Below, piece after piece: positions 50,559-60,181 of a stretch of 64,000 nucleotides of DNA (positions within the stretch are counted from its first letter, which is position 1; each line of letters starts with the position of its first letter). The DNA comes from Sneathia sanguinegens (GTDB lineage Bacteria; Fusobacteriota; Fusobacteriia; Fusobacteriales; Leptotrichiaceae). The position numbers were made by a program, and so were the translations under genes. The notes under the pieces are model-generated. The model saw only the letters and a program-made list of their open reading frames with translations. It searched no databases and was not told where the DNA came from. The stretch lies in NCBI RefSeq assembly GCF_042033325.1, contig NZ_CP160095.1; one strand, 5' to 3'.

Positions 50559-53540
50559 TTACTTAGCTTTCACACTAATTGACAAATGTTTTTTCCCAAC
50601 AATATTTATTAATTTTTTTATTTTTTCTTCAGTCAAATCAAAATATATATTATGCTTCATAAATAATTTTTTCTTATTCAAATAAAATTGTACTTTAGCA
50701 AAGCCACCACTAGCTCTTATCAAATTTTTTAAATCTTTTTTCTGAGCTTCACTTAAATCATCTAATAAAATATTTAAGTAACTTGGACTATATTTATTTA
50801 AATCTCTTAATTTTATCTTTCTCTTATTTTCTAGTATAATTTCATATTCATTTTCATAGCAAACCTTATTTACTAGAATATCAACTAAATCATTTTTAGG
50901 TTGGCTAAAACTTAAGCCTAATGAAGTTCTTTCCATTTCTACTAATTCTTTTATACTATCTTTTTTTAAACCTTCTTTTTCATAAGTAACTCTTGCATCA
51001 TTCATAAAAATAGGATTTAAGACATTGTCTTGTCTTAAGCTATTTTCCTTTGCTAATTTAAGTAACTTGCTTGAATTTTCAATAAGTTCTTTTCTTGATA
51101 TTTCAAATTCATCTAAGGTCCCAGCTTTTACTAAAGTTTCAAATTGATTTTTAGTAAATGAATATTTTTGCATTCTAGTTAAAAAATCTATAATATCTTT
51201 ATATAGTCCATTTTTTTCTCTTTCTTCAACTATATCCTTTGCCAAATTAATTGAAATATTACTAATGCTATAAAGAGCATATCTTATTTTATCAGCTTCA
51301 ATTTTAAAATATACATCTGATTTATTTATACTTGGTTTAATAAGGTAATTCAACTCTTCATTATATCTTTCAATTTTATCATGTGTACCTATCTGAACAT
51401 TTAATAAACTACATAAATATTCTTTTTTATAGTAAGTTTTAAAATAAGCTGTATAATATGAAAGCATGGCATAAGCTATGGAATGTGACTTATTAAATCC
51501 ATATTCACCAAATTTTTCTATTTGTGAATAAAGCTTTTCTACCTTATCTTTTGCATAACCTCTTTTTATAGAAGAAGTTATAAATCTATTCTTATACTCT
51601 TCTAATATTTCTTGCTTCTTTTTACTTATAGCCTTTCTTAAATCATCTGCTTCATTTAAATTAAAGCCTGCTATTTTTCTTGCAATTAACATTACCTGTT
51701 CTTGATAAATTATCATTCCATAAGTATTTTCTAAAATAGGCTTAAGATCTTCAAAAAGATATCTCACTTCTTTTTTATTATTTTTTATATCAATAATATC
51801 TTCTACCATACCACTTTTTAAAGGCCCTGGTCTATATAAAGCTAGCACAGCTGATATATCTTCAAATTTATTAATCTTAAATTTTTTTATTAATTTGGTT
51901 ATACCCGGAGCTTCAACTTGAAATATTCCTAAAGTTTTTCCCTCGTTATATAAGTCAAAAACTTTTTTATCTAAAAAACTTATTTCATCCAATTTAATTT
52001 TTGTTAGTTTAGATACCCTACTTAAAATATCTAAATTTAATAAAGATAAAAAATCCATCTTAAGTAAGCCCATTTTTTCTAATTCTTCCATTTGATATTG
52101 AGTTATATTTATATTAAGAGCTTCAACTTTATTAATTGGAACAAAATCAGTTAATTTTTCATCTGATATAATAATACCGGAAGCATGTATAGAGCTATGT
52201 CTTACATTATTAATTAGTTTAGAAACTATCTTTTTTAAAAAAACTTCTTTTTCATTACAATTAAATATTCTACATAAGTCTTTATACAATTGTTTTTCTT
52301 TAAAAGTTGAAAAAGTTATTATATTCGCTACATGTTCTTGACCATATTTTTCCATAACATATTGCACAACTTTTTCTTTTTTATCTGTTTCAAAATCAAG
52401 ATCTATATCTGGCAAATTTTTTCTTGCAATATTTAAAAATCTTTCAAACATTAATTCATATTTTATAGGGTCTACTTTTGTTATATCTAACAAATAAGCA
52501 ACTATACTACCAGCTGCTGACCCCCTTCCTGGTCCTATTAAAATATCATTTTTTCTTGCAAAATTTACTATATCATAGACAATGATAAAGTAAGAATTAA
52601 AGCCAATTTTATCTATAATTTCTAATTCATAATCAAGTCTTTTTTTAGCCTCTGCATTAGCTGCATACTTTTTTTCTAAATTAGAATAGACCAATTCTTT
52701 CAAATATTCTTTTTCTGATATTTTTAGATTTAATTTTGGTAATCTTACTTTTGAAAATTTTAATTCTAAACTTGAACTTTTTGCAATTAACTCTGTATTA
52801 TTTATAGCCTTAATAACAAAGTCTTTTTTTAGACCCTGTAAATTTTTTAATATTTCTTCTTCACTTTTAAAATATAGGTCTACTTGTTTATAATATCTTT
52901 GGACTTTATTTATATTAATATTATCCCTTATTGCTGATACTATTTTCTGTAATTTATAGTCTTCTTTTTCTACATAGTAGGTATCATTAACTGCAACAGG
53001 TTCTAAATCATATTCTAGAGCTAATTCTTGATAAAATAATAGTACATTTTGAGGTATAGAAAAACAAGGTAATTCTAAATAAAATTTATTGAAAATTTTC
53101 TTATATTCTTCTATTAATTTTTTCGCTTCTGCATATTCTAAATTTGAAATGAACTCATAAAGTTCTGAATTAATAGAACCTAGTAATATTGTGATATTTT
53201 CAAATTTATTTATATCTGTTATATCAACTACACCTTTTTTTGTATAGCTTAAACTGCTTAAATTAACTAAATCTTTATACCCTGCTTCACCTTTTGCATA
53301 GACTGTTATTACATATTTACCCTCTTTTTTTAATCCATAAACATAGAGGTCTAGTCCTGCAACAAATTCTAGGCCAAATTTTTTACACAAATTATACATT
53401 TTCATAGTAGCATACATATTATTATCACAAAGTCCCAAATATTTACTTTCAGTACTTTTAGCCTTTTTTATATAGTCTTCTACTTTTGCTACTCCTTCAA
53501 GCAAACTATAATCCGTATGTAATTTAAGATTAACAAACAT
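50559..53540 (-). CDS. dnaE: DNA polymerase III alpha subunit (DnaE type)
   Basis: Replicative or error-prone polymerase of 993 residues. PHP domain at the N-terminus (LKLHTDYSLLEGVAK) has lost several metal ligands (LCDNNM instead of a TDH-type motif), so proofreading by PHP is unlikely. The palm has GPGRGSAAGSIVAYLLDIT and NLPDIDLDFETDKKEKVV with catalytic Asp, then KMDFLSLLNLDIL, RPGPLKSGMVEDII and YQEQVMLIARKIAGF. It is about 160 residues shorter than E. coli DnaE, mainly at the C-terminus, where an OB fold is not evident. The ATG shares its A with the preceding stop (TAATG). Confidence 0.94.
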   Translation of the reverse strand: MFVNLKLHTDYSLLEGVAKVEDYIKKAKSTESKYLGLCDNNMYATMKMYNLCKKFGLEFVAGLDLYVYGLKKEGKYVITVYAKGEAGYKDLVNLSSLSYTKKGVVDITDINKFENITILLGSINSELYEFISNLEYAEAKKLIEEYKKIFNKFYLELPCFSIPQNVLLFYQELALEYDLEPVAVNDTYYVEKEDYKLQKIVSAIRDNININKVQRYYKQVDLYFKSEEEILKNLQGLKKDFVIKAINNTELIAKSSSLELKFSKVRLPKLNLKISEKEYLKELVYSNLEKKYAANAEAKKRLDYELEIIDKIGFNSYFIIVYDIVNFARKNDILIGPGRGSAAGSIVAYLLDITKVDPIKYELMFERFLNIARKNLPDIDLDFETDKKEKVVQYVMEKYGQEHVANIITFSTFKEKQLYKDLCRIFNCNEKEVFLKKIVSKLINNVRHSSIHASGIIISDEKLTDFVPINKVEALNINITQYQMEELEKMGLLKMDFLSLLNLDILSRVSKLTKIKLDEISFLDKKVFDLYNEGKTLGIFQVEAPGITKLIKKFKINKFEDISAVLALYRPGPLKSGMVEDIIDIKNNKKEVRYLFEDLKPILENTYGMIIYQEQVMLIARKIAGFNLNEADDLRKAISKKKQEILEEYKNRFITSSIKRGYAKDKVEKLYSQIEKFGEYGFNKSHSIAYAMLSYYTAYFKTYYKKEYLCSLLNVQIGTHDKIERYNEELNYLIKPSINKSDVYFKIEADKIRYALYSISNISINLAKDIVEEREKNGLYKDIIDFLTRMQKYSFTKNQFETLVKAGTLDEFEISRKELIENSSKLLKLAKENSLRQDNVLNPIFMNDARVTYEKEGLKKDSIKELVEMERTSLGLSFSQPKNDLVDILVNKVCYENEYEIILENKRKIKLRDLNKYSPSYLNILLDDLSEAQKKDLKNLIRASGGFAKVQFYLNKKKLFMKHNIYFDLTEEKIKKLINIVGKKHLSISVKAK

Positions 53541-54643
53541 TATATTTTCTCCAAACAATCAACAAAATAATCAATTTCTTCCTTAGTATTATATATCCCA
53601 AGAGAAATTCTTATAGATGATTTTGCTTCCTTTTCACTCAAACCCATTGCTAATAAAATGGGAGAAGCTGATATACTCCCTGACATACAAGCAGAACCAC
53701 CACTAACCATTATTCCCTTCATATCTAATAAAGGTAATAGCATTTGTATATCTTTATCTTTTATTTGAATATTTAATATTCCTGATATCCTATTTTCTCC
53801 ATTTATAACATACTTGTCTTTTAATTTACTTAATAAATATTTTGTTAAATCTTCTATATATTTGCCTTCTTCTTTCATATTTTTATAGGCTAATTCCAAT
53901 GCATATGAACTAGCTAAAATCCCATTCAAATTTTCTGTACCAGCCCTTTTATTTCTTTCTTGAGGTCCTCCAAAAATTTGCTTTTCTATAGCTATATCAT
54001 TTTTTAGATAAAGTATTCCTACACCCTTAGGTCCATAAAACTTATGTGCTGAAGCTGTCATACTATCTATTCCTAATAAATATGGATCTATTTCTATTTT
54101 TCCAATTAATTGAGTTGCATCCACATGAAAATATATATCCCTATCTTTTAAAAGCATAGCTAATTCTGCTATAGGTTGTTTTGTACCTGTCTCATTATTA
54201 ACTGCCATAACACTTACTAAAGCTGTATTTTTATTAATATATTTTTTTAAATCTTCTAAATCAATTTGTCCATTTTTTAAAATTTTAACATAGTGTACTA
54301 TGTAGCCCTCATTTTCTAATTGATTAAGAACTTTAAGTACACTAGAATGTTCTAAATACGAACTAATTATTTCCTTTTTCTCACTTTTTTCCATAATACC
54401 TTTCAGTGCTAAATTATTTGCTTCAGTAGCTCCCGAAGTAAATATAATATCTTGACTTTTTACATTTAATAAATTCGCAATATTTGATCTAGCCTTTTCT
54501 AGCATTACCCTTGCTTCTCTACCCAAAGTATGTACTGATGAAGGATTAGCATAATATTTTTCACAAGTTGTAAAAAAATATTCTAAAACTTCTTTTCTCA
54601 TTTTTGTAGTTGCAGCATTATCAAAATATATCTTATTATTCAT
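53540..54643 (-). CDS. Cysteine desulfurase (NifS/IscS family), copy 2
   Basis: A 367-residue PLP enzyme releasing sulfur from cysteine. YFDNAATTKMRKEVLEYF, FTSGATEANNLALKGIM, NNETGTKQPI, HVDATQLIGKI, SASAHKFYGPKGVGILYLK and VSGGSACMSGSISASPILLA, whose Cys attacks the substrate, are present. It resembles IscS-type more than copy 1. No scaffold gene is adjacent; dnaE follows with a 1-nt overlap. Confidence 0.93.
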   Translation of the reverse strand: MNNKIYFDNAATTKMRKEVLEYFFTTCEKYYANPSSVHTLGREARVMLEKARSNIANLLNVKSQDIIFTSGATEANNLALKGIMEKSEKKEIISSYLEHSSVLKVLNQLENEGYIVHYVKILKNGQIDLEDLKKYINKNTALVSVMAVNNETGTKQPIAELAMLLKDRDIYFHVDATQLIGKIEIDPYLLGIDSMTASAHKFYGPKGVGILYLKNDIAIEKQIFGGPQERNKRAGTENLNGILASSYALELAYKNMKEEGKYIEDLTKYLLSKLKDKYVINGENRISGILNIQIKDKDIQMLLPLLDMKGIMVSGGSACMSGSISASPILLAMGLSEKEAKSSIRISLGIYNTKEEIDYFVDCLEKI

Positions 54644-54696
54644 GATTTAAACTCCTAATTATCTAATTTCTATGCTTATTATATCATATTTTAAAA

Positions 54697-54726
54697 TTGA
54701 AAAGTAGACTTATTATATGCTATAAT
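54697..54726 (+). promoter_or_regulatory. Promoter of pth
   Basis: TTGAAA (54697-54702) and TATAAT (54721-54726), 18-nt spacer, TGC extension before the -10. Confidence 0.6.
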
Positions 54727-54742
54727 ACACTAGGTGATTTTA

Positions 54743-55312
54743 ATGAAATTAATCGTTGGTTTAGGTAATCCTGGAGATGAATACTCTAATACTAGACACA
54801 ATCTTGGCTTTATAATTTTAGATAATTATTTGAATTATAGAAATTTACATACTTTCAAATCTAATTTTAATTCTAATTTTATAAAAGATAATGACATTTT
54901 TTTTCAAAAGCCTCTAACATATATGAATAATTCTGGTCAAGCTATTAGCGAATTAATGAAATATTATAAGATAAAACCAGAAGATCTTTATGTCATTTAT
55001 GACGATATGGATATGGAAGTTGGAAAAATACGAATAAAAAATAATGGTTCTTCTGGTGGCCATAATGGTATAAAATCTATAATCGCTCATTGTGGTGATA
55101 ATTTTAATAGAATAAAAGTGGGTATAGGTCATAAAAAGGCTGAAGCTATAGGTCATGTACTTGGAAAATTTTCAACTGAAGAATTAGAAATTATTCAAGC
55201 AAAATTTAACTTATTCAATTCTTTAATAAATGACATAATAAATGATATGAGCTTTGAAAAATTAAGAAATAAATATAGTGGAAAGGGTTTTAATGAGAAA
55301 AAGAAAAAATAA
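54743..55312 (+). CDS. pth: Peptidyl-tRNA hydrolase
   Basis: Recycles tRNA from peptidyl-tRNA dropped by ribosomes. The 189 residues match Pth: KLIVGLGNPGDEYSNTRHNL with the catalytic His, KPLTYMNNSGQAISELM, VIYDDMDMEVGKIRIK, SSGGHNGIKSII and FNRIKVGIGH. I start at the ATG at 54743, 5 nt after AGGTGA; a GTG at 54734 overlaps that site. It begins the rightward pth-Na/Pi-aminopeptidase cluster. Confidence 0.95.
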   Translation: MKLIVGLGNPGDEYSNTRHNLGFIILDNYLNYRNLHTFKSNFNSNFIKDNDIFFQKPLTYMNNSGQAISELMKYYKIKPEDLYVIYDDMDMEVGKIRIKNNGSSGGHNGIKSIIAHCGDNFNRIKVGIGHKKAEAIGHVLGKFSTEELEIIQAKFNLFNSLINDIINDMSFEKLRNKYSGKGFNEKKKK

Positions 55313-55350
55313 CACGCAAAGCCTGATTTTAAAAAAGAGGGTGGAAATAA

Positions 55351-56976
55351 ATGGACTATAAGATAGCATTATTTCAATTTTTTGGAGGACTTGGAATTTT
55401 TCTATTTAGTATTAAATACATGGGTGATGGTCTTCAAATGTCCGCTGGTGATAGATTAAGAAATTTATTAGATAAGTATACGACCAATCCTTTTCTAGGT
55501 GTTTTAACTGGTATACTTGTAACAATTTTATTACAATCTAGTTCTGGTACTACTGTAATAGTTGTTGGTTTAGTAGGTGCAGGTTTACTTAATTTAAAGC
55601 AAGCCATTGGTATAGTAATGGGTGCAAATATAGGAACTACACTTACAACTTTTATTATAGGATTTAACCTATCTAAATTTTCATTACCCATATTATTTAT
55701 AGGTGCTGCCCTTTTATTTTTTACAAAAAAAGCTACTTTAAATAATATAGGTCGTATAGTTTATGGTTTTGGAGGAATATTCTTTGCATTAACTCTTATG
55801 TCATCTGCCATGCAACCTTTAAAATATGAACCTTGGTTCACTCAATTAATGATAGATTTAGGAAAAAATTCTGTTTTAGGTGTTTTCATAGGTACTTTAC
55901 TTACTATGATGATACAGGCATCTTCAGCAACCATAAGTATCCTACAAAATCTTTATTCCGAACATATTATAACCCTTAAGGCTACTTTACCTGTCTTATT
56001 TGGTGATAATATAGGTACTACAATAACAGCAATCTTAGCTTGTATTGGTGCTAATAGATCAGCAAAAAGAGTTGCTTTATCGCATGTATTATTCAATGTT
56101 ATTGGTACAGTGGTATTCTCAATATTTTTAACACCTTTTACTAATTTAATAATCTTTATTGAGCAATTATTTAAATTACCACCTAAATTAACAATAGCTT
56201 TGGCTCATGCAACTTTTAATGGAACTAATACCTTAATTTTATTTCCATTCATAGGTTCTCTTGCCTTTATTGTTACCAAAATCATTCCATATAATGAAGA
56301 TGAAGAAACATACAAGCCTAAATTTTTAGATGAAATGCTTATACATAATGCTCCTTCTGTAGCTATAGGTCAAGCAAAAAAAGAATTATCTGTTATGCTT
56401 AGAAAAGCTACTGAAAATTTAGTTAGAGCTGTTAATTATTTCGAAAATAGAGATGGAGCTGTTGGTGAAAAAGTAGCTATAAAAGAAGAAGAAATTAATA
56501 ATCTTGATAGAGCTATTAATAATTATTTAACTGCACTATTCCATGAACATTTAGCACATACAGATAGTGAAATTGGATCTAACCTAATGGATATTTCAAG
56601 AGACATAGAGCGTATAGGTGATCATGCAATGTCATTAGTTAGAGATGTTGATTATCAAATTAAAAAGCAAATGCTCTTTTCTCAAGAAGCTAAAAACGAA
56701 GTTATAGGTTTAGCTAATATAACCAATGAAATGTTATCTACAAGCTTAGAAGCTTTTAATAATAATGATAAAATAAAAGCTATCGAAGCTCTTGACCTAC
56801 ATAATTCTATTTACACTTATGAAAAAAAGGCAAGAAAAAGACATATTGCTAGACTTAAAAATGGTAATTGTGAAATTAAAACTGGCTTATACTATGTAGA
56901 TATTATTTGCCATTTTACAAGAATTTGCGATCATGCAAGAAATGTAGTTGAAAAAATAATAAATGAACAAATTTAA
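55351..56976 (+). CDS. Na+/phosphate symporter family with PhoU-like domain
   Basis: Inner-membrane phosphate transporter of 541 residues. Two inverted Na/Pi repeats appear: LLQSSSGTTVIVVGLVGAGL with IVMGANIGTTLTTFI, and MIQASSATISILQNLY with LFGDNIGTTITAILA. Residues ~340-541 are a cytosolic PhoU-like helical bundle (ISRDIERIGDHAMSLVRDVD, HFTRICDHARNVVEKI). Related to NptA/YjbB. A leucyl aminopeptidase gene follows with its ribosome site touching the stop codon. Confidence 0.92.
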   Translation: MDYKIALFQFFGGLGIFLFSIKYMGDGLQMSAGDRLRNLLDKYTTNPFLGVLTGILVTILLQSSSGTTVIVVGLVGAGLLNLKQAIGIVMGANIGTTLTTFIIGFNLSKFSLPILFIGAALLFFTKKATLNNIGRIVYGFGGIFFALTLMSSAMQPLKYEPWFTQLMIDLGKNSVLGVFIGTLLTMMIQASSATISILQNLYSEHIITLKATLPVLFGDNIGTTITAILACIGANRSAKRVALSHVLFNVIGTVVFSIFLTPFTNLIIFIEQLFKLPPKLTIALAHATFNGTNTLILFPFIGSLAFIVTKIIPYNEDEETYKPKFLDEMLIHNAPSVAIGQAKKELSVMLRKATENLVRAVNYFENRDGAVGEKVAIKEEEINNLDRAINNYLTALFHEHLAHTDSEIGSNLMDISRDIERIGDHAMSLVRDVDYQIKKQMLFSQEAKNEVIGLANITNEMLSTSLEAFNNNDKIKAIEALDLHNSIYTYEKKARKRHIARLKNGNCEIKTGLYYVDIICHFTRICDHARNVVEKIINEQI

Positions 56977-56987
56977 TGGAGGTATAT

Positions 56988-58412
56988 ATGAAATTTAATT
57001 TAAACAAAAAAACTGGCTTAACAATAGAATTATTCTTTGAAGGTCACGATTGTGATTGTAAATACTATAATCAATTAAAAGAAAAGAAAATATTTGAAGG
57101 TAAATTTAAACAAGTTTATGTAGATATTTTTGAAAATTTTGCCTTTGTAGGTTTAGGTAAAAAATCTGAACTTACTTTGAATAAGATTCGTGAAGCTTTC
57201 TTTGATTTAGCAAAGAATTTACAAGCAAATAATATTTCTGAAGTGCAACTAGAACTTGAAAAAATAGAAGGTTTTTGTACTGCAAAAGTAACTTCTGCAA
57301 TAGTTGAAGGTTTCAAACAAGCTGAATATAGCTTTGATAAATTCCTAAAGGATAAAAAAGAACATAAAGAATTTGTGCTTAATTGCTCTTTAAATATTGA
57401 AGCTGAAAAATTAGAAAAAGTTCAAAAAAGTGTTAATGAAACTTTAAGTCTACTTGATTCTGTTTTCTTAACAAGAGATTTGGTTAATTTGCCTTCTAAC
57501 TATATTTATCCTAAATCTTTAGCTCTTCGTGCTAAAGAAGAACTAGAAAAAGTTGGTGCAAAAGTTACAATTTATGGTAAGGCTGAAGCTGAAAAAATGG
57601 GTCTACATGCTTTTTTAGCTGTAGGTAGCGGTTCAGATAGAGAACCAAAATTCATTGTTATGGAATATTCTAACAAACCTGATACTGAAGAAAAACTTGC
57701 TTTAGTTGGTAAAGGAATAACATATGATTCTGGTGGTTATTCATTAAAACCAAGTGATGGTATGAAGACTATGTTCTGTGATATGGGTGGTGCTGGTACA
57801 GTAATAGGTACTATACATGCTATTGCAAAAGCTAAACTTAATATTAATGTAGTTGGAGTAGTTGCTGCTTGTGAAAATGCCTTATCTGGTCATTCATATA
57901 AACCAGGGGATATTATTAGTAGCTTAGCTGGTAAAACAATAGAAGTAGATAATACTGATGCTGAAGGAAGAGTTACACTTGCTGATTCAGTATACTATGC
58001 TTCAACTGTTATGAAAGCAACTAAAGTTATTGACCTAGCTACACTAACTGGTGCTTGTATGGTTGCATTAGGTGAAGTTTATACTGGTGCTGTAACAAAT
58101 AATCAAACTTTCTTTGATAATTTAAAAGAAGCATCAAAAGAAGCTGGAGAAAAAATTTGGCAATTACCTTATGATAGTGAATATGCAAAATTAAACAAAT
58201 CAAGAGTAGCAGATATTAAAAATACTGGTGGTAGATTAGGAGGAGCTATAACTGCAGGTATGTTTGTTGGAGAATTTAATAATAATCTTCCTTGGATACA
58301 TTTAGATATTGCTGGAACAGCTTATTTATCTTCTGCATATAGTTACTTACCTACTGGTGCAACTGGTATACATGTAAAAACTTTATATAATTTAGCTAAA
58401 TCAATGCAATAA
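56988..58412 (+). CDS. pepA: Cytosol aminopeptidase (M17, leucyl aminopeptidase)
   Basis: Removes N-terminal residues from peptides, using two metal ions. The 474 residues have a divergent N-terminal domain and the M17 core: RDLVNLPSNYIYPKSLA, GKGITYDSGGYSLKPSDGM, MGGAGTVIGTIHAIAK, VDNTDAEGRVTLADSVYYA (family signature) and ATLTGACMVALGEVY. I start at the ATG at 56988 with GGAGG 5 nt upstream; an ATG at 56976 shares a base with the previous stop but has no ribosome site. Confidence 0.95.
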   Translation: MKFNLNKKTGLTIELFFEGHDCDCKYYNQLKEKKIFEGKFKQVYVDIFENFAFVGLGKKSELTLNKIREAFFDLAKNLQANNISEVQLELEKIEGFCTAKVTSAIVEGFKQAEYSFDKFLKDKKEHKEFVLNCSLNIEAEKLEKVQKSVNETLSLLDSVFLTRDLVNLPSNYIYPKSLALRAKEELEKVGAKVTIYGKAEAEKMGLHAFLAVGSGSDREPKFIVMEYSNKPDTEEKLALVGKGITYDSGGYSLKPSDGMKTMFCDMGGAGTVIGTIHAIAKAKLNINVVGVVAACENALSGHSYKPGDIISSLAGKTIEVDNTDAEGRVTLADSVYYASTVMKATKVIDLATLTGACMVALGEVYTGAVTNNQTFFDNLKEASKEAGEKIWQLPYDSEYAKLNKSRVADIKNTGGRLGGAITAGMFVGEFNNNLPWIHLDIAGTAYLSSAYSYLPTGATGIHVKTLYNLAKSMQ

Positions 58413-58440
58413 AAAAGAAGACTTTTGTCTTCTTTTTTTT
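58411..58440. terminator. Bidirectional terminator between pepA and trxA
   Basis: AAAAGAAGAC and GTCTTCTTTT pair around a TTTT loop (58413-58436) with A- and T-runs at either side. Confidence 0.85.
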
Positions 58441-58441
58441 A

Positions 58442-58774
58442 TTATTTTGTTGCTTTAAGAACTTCTTCATTTAATTGTTCTTTTGATCTTCCACCTATCA
58501 ATGTTTCAACAGGTTTACCATCTTTGAATATAACAAGAGTTGGTATACTTCTAACTCCATAAAAAGCAGCTATGTCTGCATATTTATCAACATCTGCCTT
58601 TACTATCTTATAATCTACTTCCATTGATAATTCATCTAAGACTGGTCCTAATGCTCTACATGGTCCACACCATGTTGCAAAGAAATCAACTACTGTAACT
58701 CCTTCTTTTGATACTACTGTATCTAATAAAGAATCAACTAAATTTTCTCCTTCATAATGTACAACTTTACTCAT
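58442..58774 (-). CDS. trxA: Thioredoxin
   Basis: Disulfide reductase of 110 residues with VVDFFATWCGPCRALGPVL (CGPC active site), IVKADVDKYADIAAFYGVRS and the cis-proline segment SIPTLVIFKDGK. It starts 10 nt after the NADH oxidase/peroxidase gene, so both probably form a redox operon. No thioredoxin reductase is in the window. Confidence 0.96.
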   Translation of the reverse strand: MSKVVHYEGENLVDSLLDTVVSKEGVTVVDFFATWCGPCRALGPVLDELSMEVDYKIVKADVDKYADIAAFYGVRSIPTLVIFKDGKPVETLIGGRSKEQLNEEVLKATK

Positions 58775-58784
58775 TTTTTCCTCC

Positions 58785-60113
58785 TTATTTTGCAGATAAT
58801 GCTGCCATTGTAATATAGTTATATGGTTGGTTAAAGTGAGGTAAGAAGAATATATCTAATAATTTAAATTTATCTATAGTTATTCCTTCTTGTATTGCTA
58901 ATGAGAATACATGTATACCCATTGAAATATCATATTTAGACGCAATTTGTGCACCTATTATTCTTCTACTTTCCTTTTCATAAACTATCTTAATCATAAC
59001 CTTTTCATTCTTACTTTCCATAAAGCCTGGTTTTTGTAAATCTGAAAAACTTGTTGATAAAACATCAATTCCTAATGATTTAGCTTTTTCTTCTGTTAAA
59101 CCTGTTGATACCATATTTAAACCATAAATTGAAATTCCATTTGAACCTTGAACTCCTATAGATTCTAATTTTGTACCACAAGCATTATGAGCTGCTATTA
59201 TTCCAGATCTAACAGCATTAGTTGCTAATGCAATATAATTAATATCTCTTATTGCATTGTCATATATAGTTGCACAATCACCAATTGCATATACATCTTT
59301 TTGGCTAGTTTCTTGACATCTATTTACCTTATATGCATTTTTGAATAATTCTAATTTATCTTTTAATAAGTCTGTATTAGGTCTAAATCCAACACATAAA
59401 ATTACCATATCTGTCTTAATTTCACCCTTATTAGTTTTAACTGCTTCAACCTTAGTTTTTCCTAAAATAGCTTCTAATTTTTCTCCATAATGTGTTTTAA
59501 TTCCATGTTCAACGATAACTTTATTCATTTCTTCTCTGAATTCTTTATCATAATATGTTGATAAACACATATCTTGTGCATCTAATAAGGCAACTTCTTT
59601 ACCTATTCTCTTAAATGCTTCTGCTAATTCAACACCAATATACCCAGCTCCAACTACTGTAACATGTTTTATATCATCGTGACTTAATTTTTCAATAACT
59701 TCTTTTGCATTTTGGAATAATTTAACAAATTGTACATTTTCCAATTCCTTACCTTTAACATTTAAGCTTATTGGTAATGATCCTGTAGAAACTATTAATT
59801 TATCATATTTTTCTTCATATTTTGAACCATCTTTAGCAGTTGCATAAACAATTTTCTTTTCAAAGTCAACATCTGTAACTTCTGTTTCCATATGTATTGT
59901 TGCACCTTTTGATTCAAATATTTCTTTTGAACAATAGAATAAACCATCAGATCCTGAAATTTGTCTTCCTATCCATAGTGCCATTCCACAACCTAGAAAA
60001 CTTATATTGCTATTTCTTTCAAATACAACTACTTCTGCATTTTTATAATTATCCAATATTGTATTAATTGCTGCAGTACCAGCGTGATTTGCTCCTATAA
60101 CAACGATTTTCAT
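58785..60113 (-). CDS. nox: NADH oxidase/peroxidase-type flavoprotein
   Basis: FAD-dependent oxidoreductase of 442 residues that reduces oxygen to water, hydrogen peroxide, or a disulfide with NADH. KIVVIGANHAGTAAINTIL is the FAD-binding start; the single redox Cys42 lies in ISFLGCGMALWIG, as in streptococcal Nox and Npx. The second nucleotide site is HVTVVGAGYIGVELAEAFKR, and YAIGDCATIYDN the FAD closing motif. CoA-disulfide reductase is an alternative. For a fermentative organism this would protect against oxygen and regenerate NAD. Confidence 0.88.
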   Translation of the reverse strand: MKIVVIGANHAGTAAINTILDNYKNAEVVVFERNSNISFLGCGMALWIGRQISGSDGLFYCSKEIFESKGATIHMETEVTDVDFEKKIVYATAKDGSKYEEKYDKLIVSTGSLPISLNVKGKELENVQFVKLFQNAKEVIEKLSHDDIKHVTVVGAGYIGVELAEAFKRIGKEVALLDAQDMCLSTYYDKEFREEMNKVIVEHGIKTHYGEKLEAILGKTKVEAVKTNKGEIKTDMVILCVGFRPNTDLLKDKLELFKNAYKVNRCQETSQKDVYAIGDCATIYDNAIRDINYIALATNAVRSGIIAAHNACGTKLESIGVQGSNGISIYGLNMVSTGLTEEKAKSLGIDVLSTSFSDLQKPGFMESKNEKVMIKIVYEKESRRIIGAQIASKYDISMGIHVFSLAIQEGITIDKFKLLDIFFLPHFNQPYNYITMAALSAK

Positions 60114-60153
60114 AAAATTTTACCTCCATATATACATAATACTTTACAAAATT

Positions 60154-60181
60154 ATTATAGCACATTATTTAATTTTTTCAA
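60154..60181 (-). promoter_or_regulatory. Promoter of nox-trxA
   Basis: TTGAAA (60176-60181) and TATAAT (60154-60159) on the minus strand, 16-nt spacer, TGC extension; it overlaps the end of the dusA gene. Confidence 0.6.
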
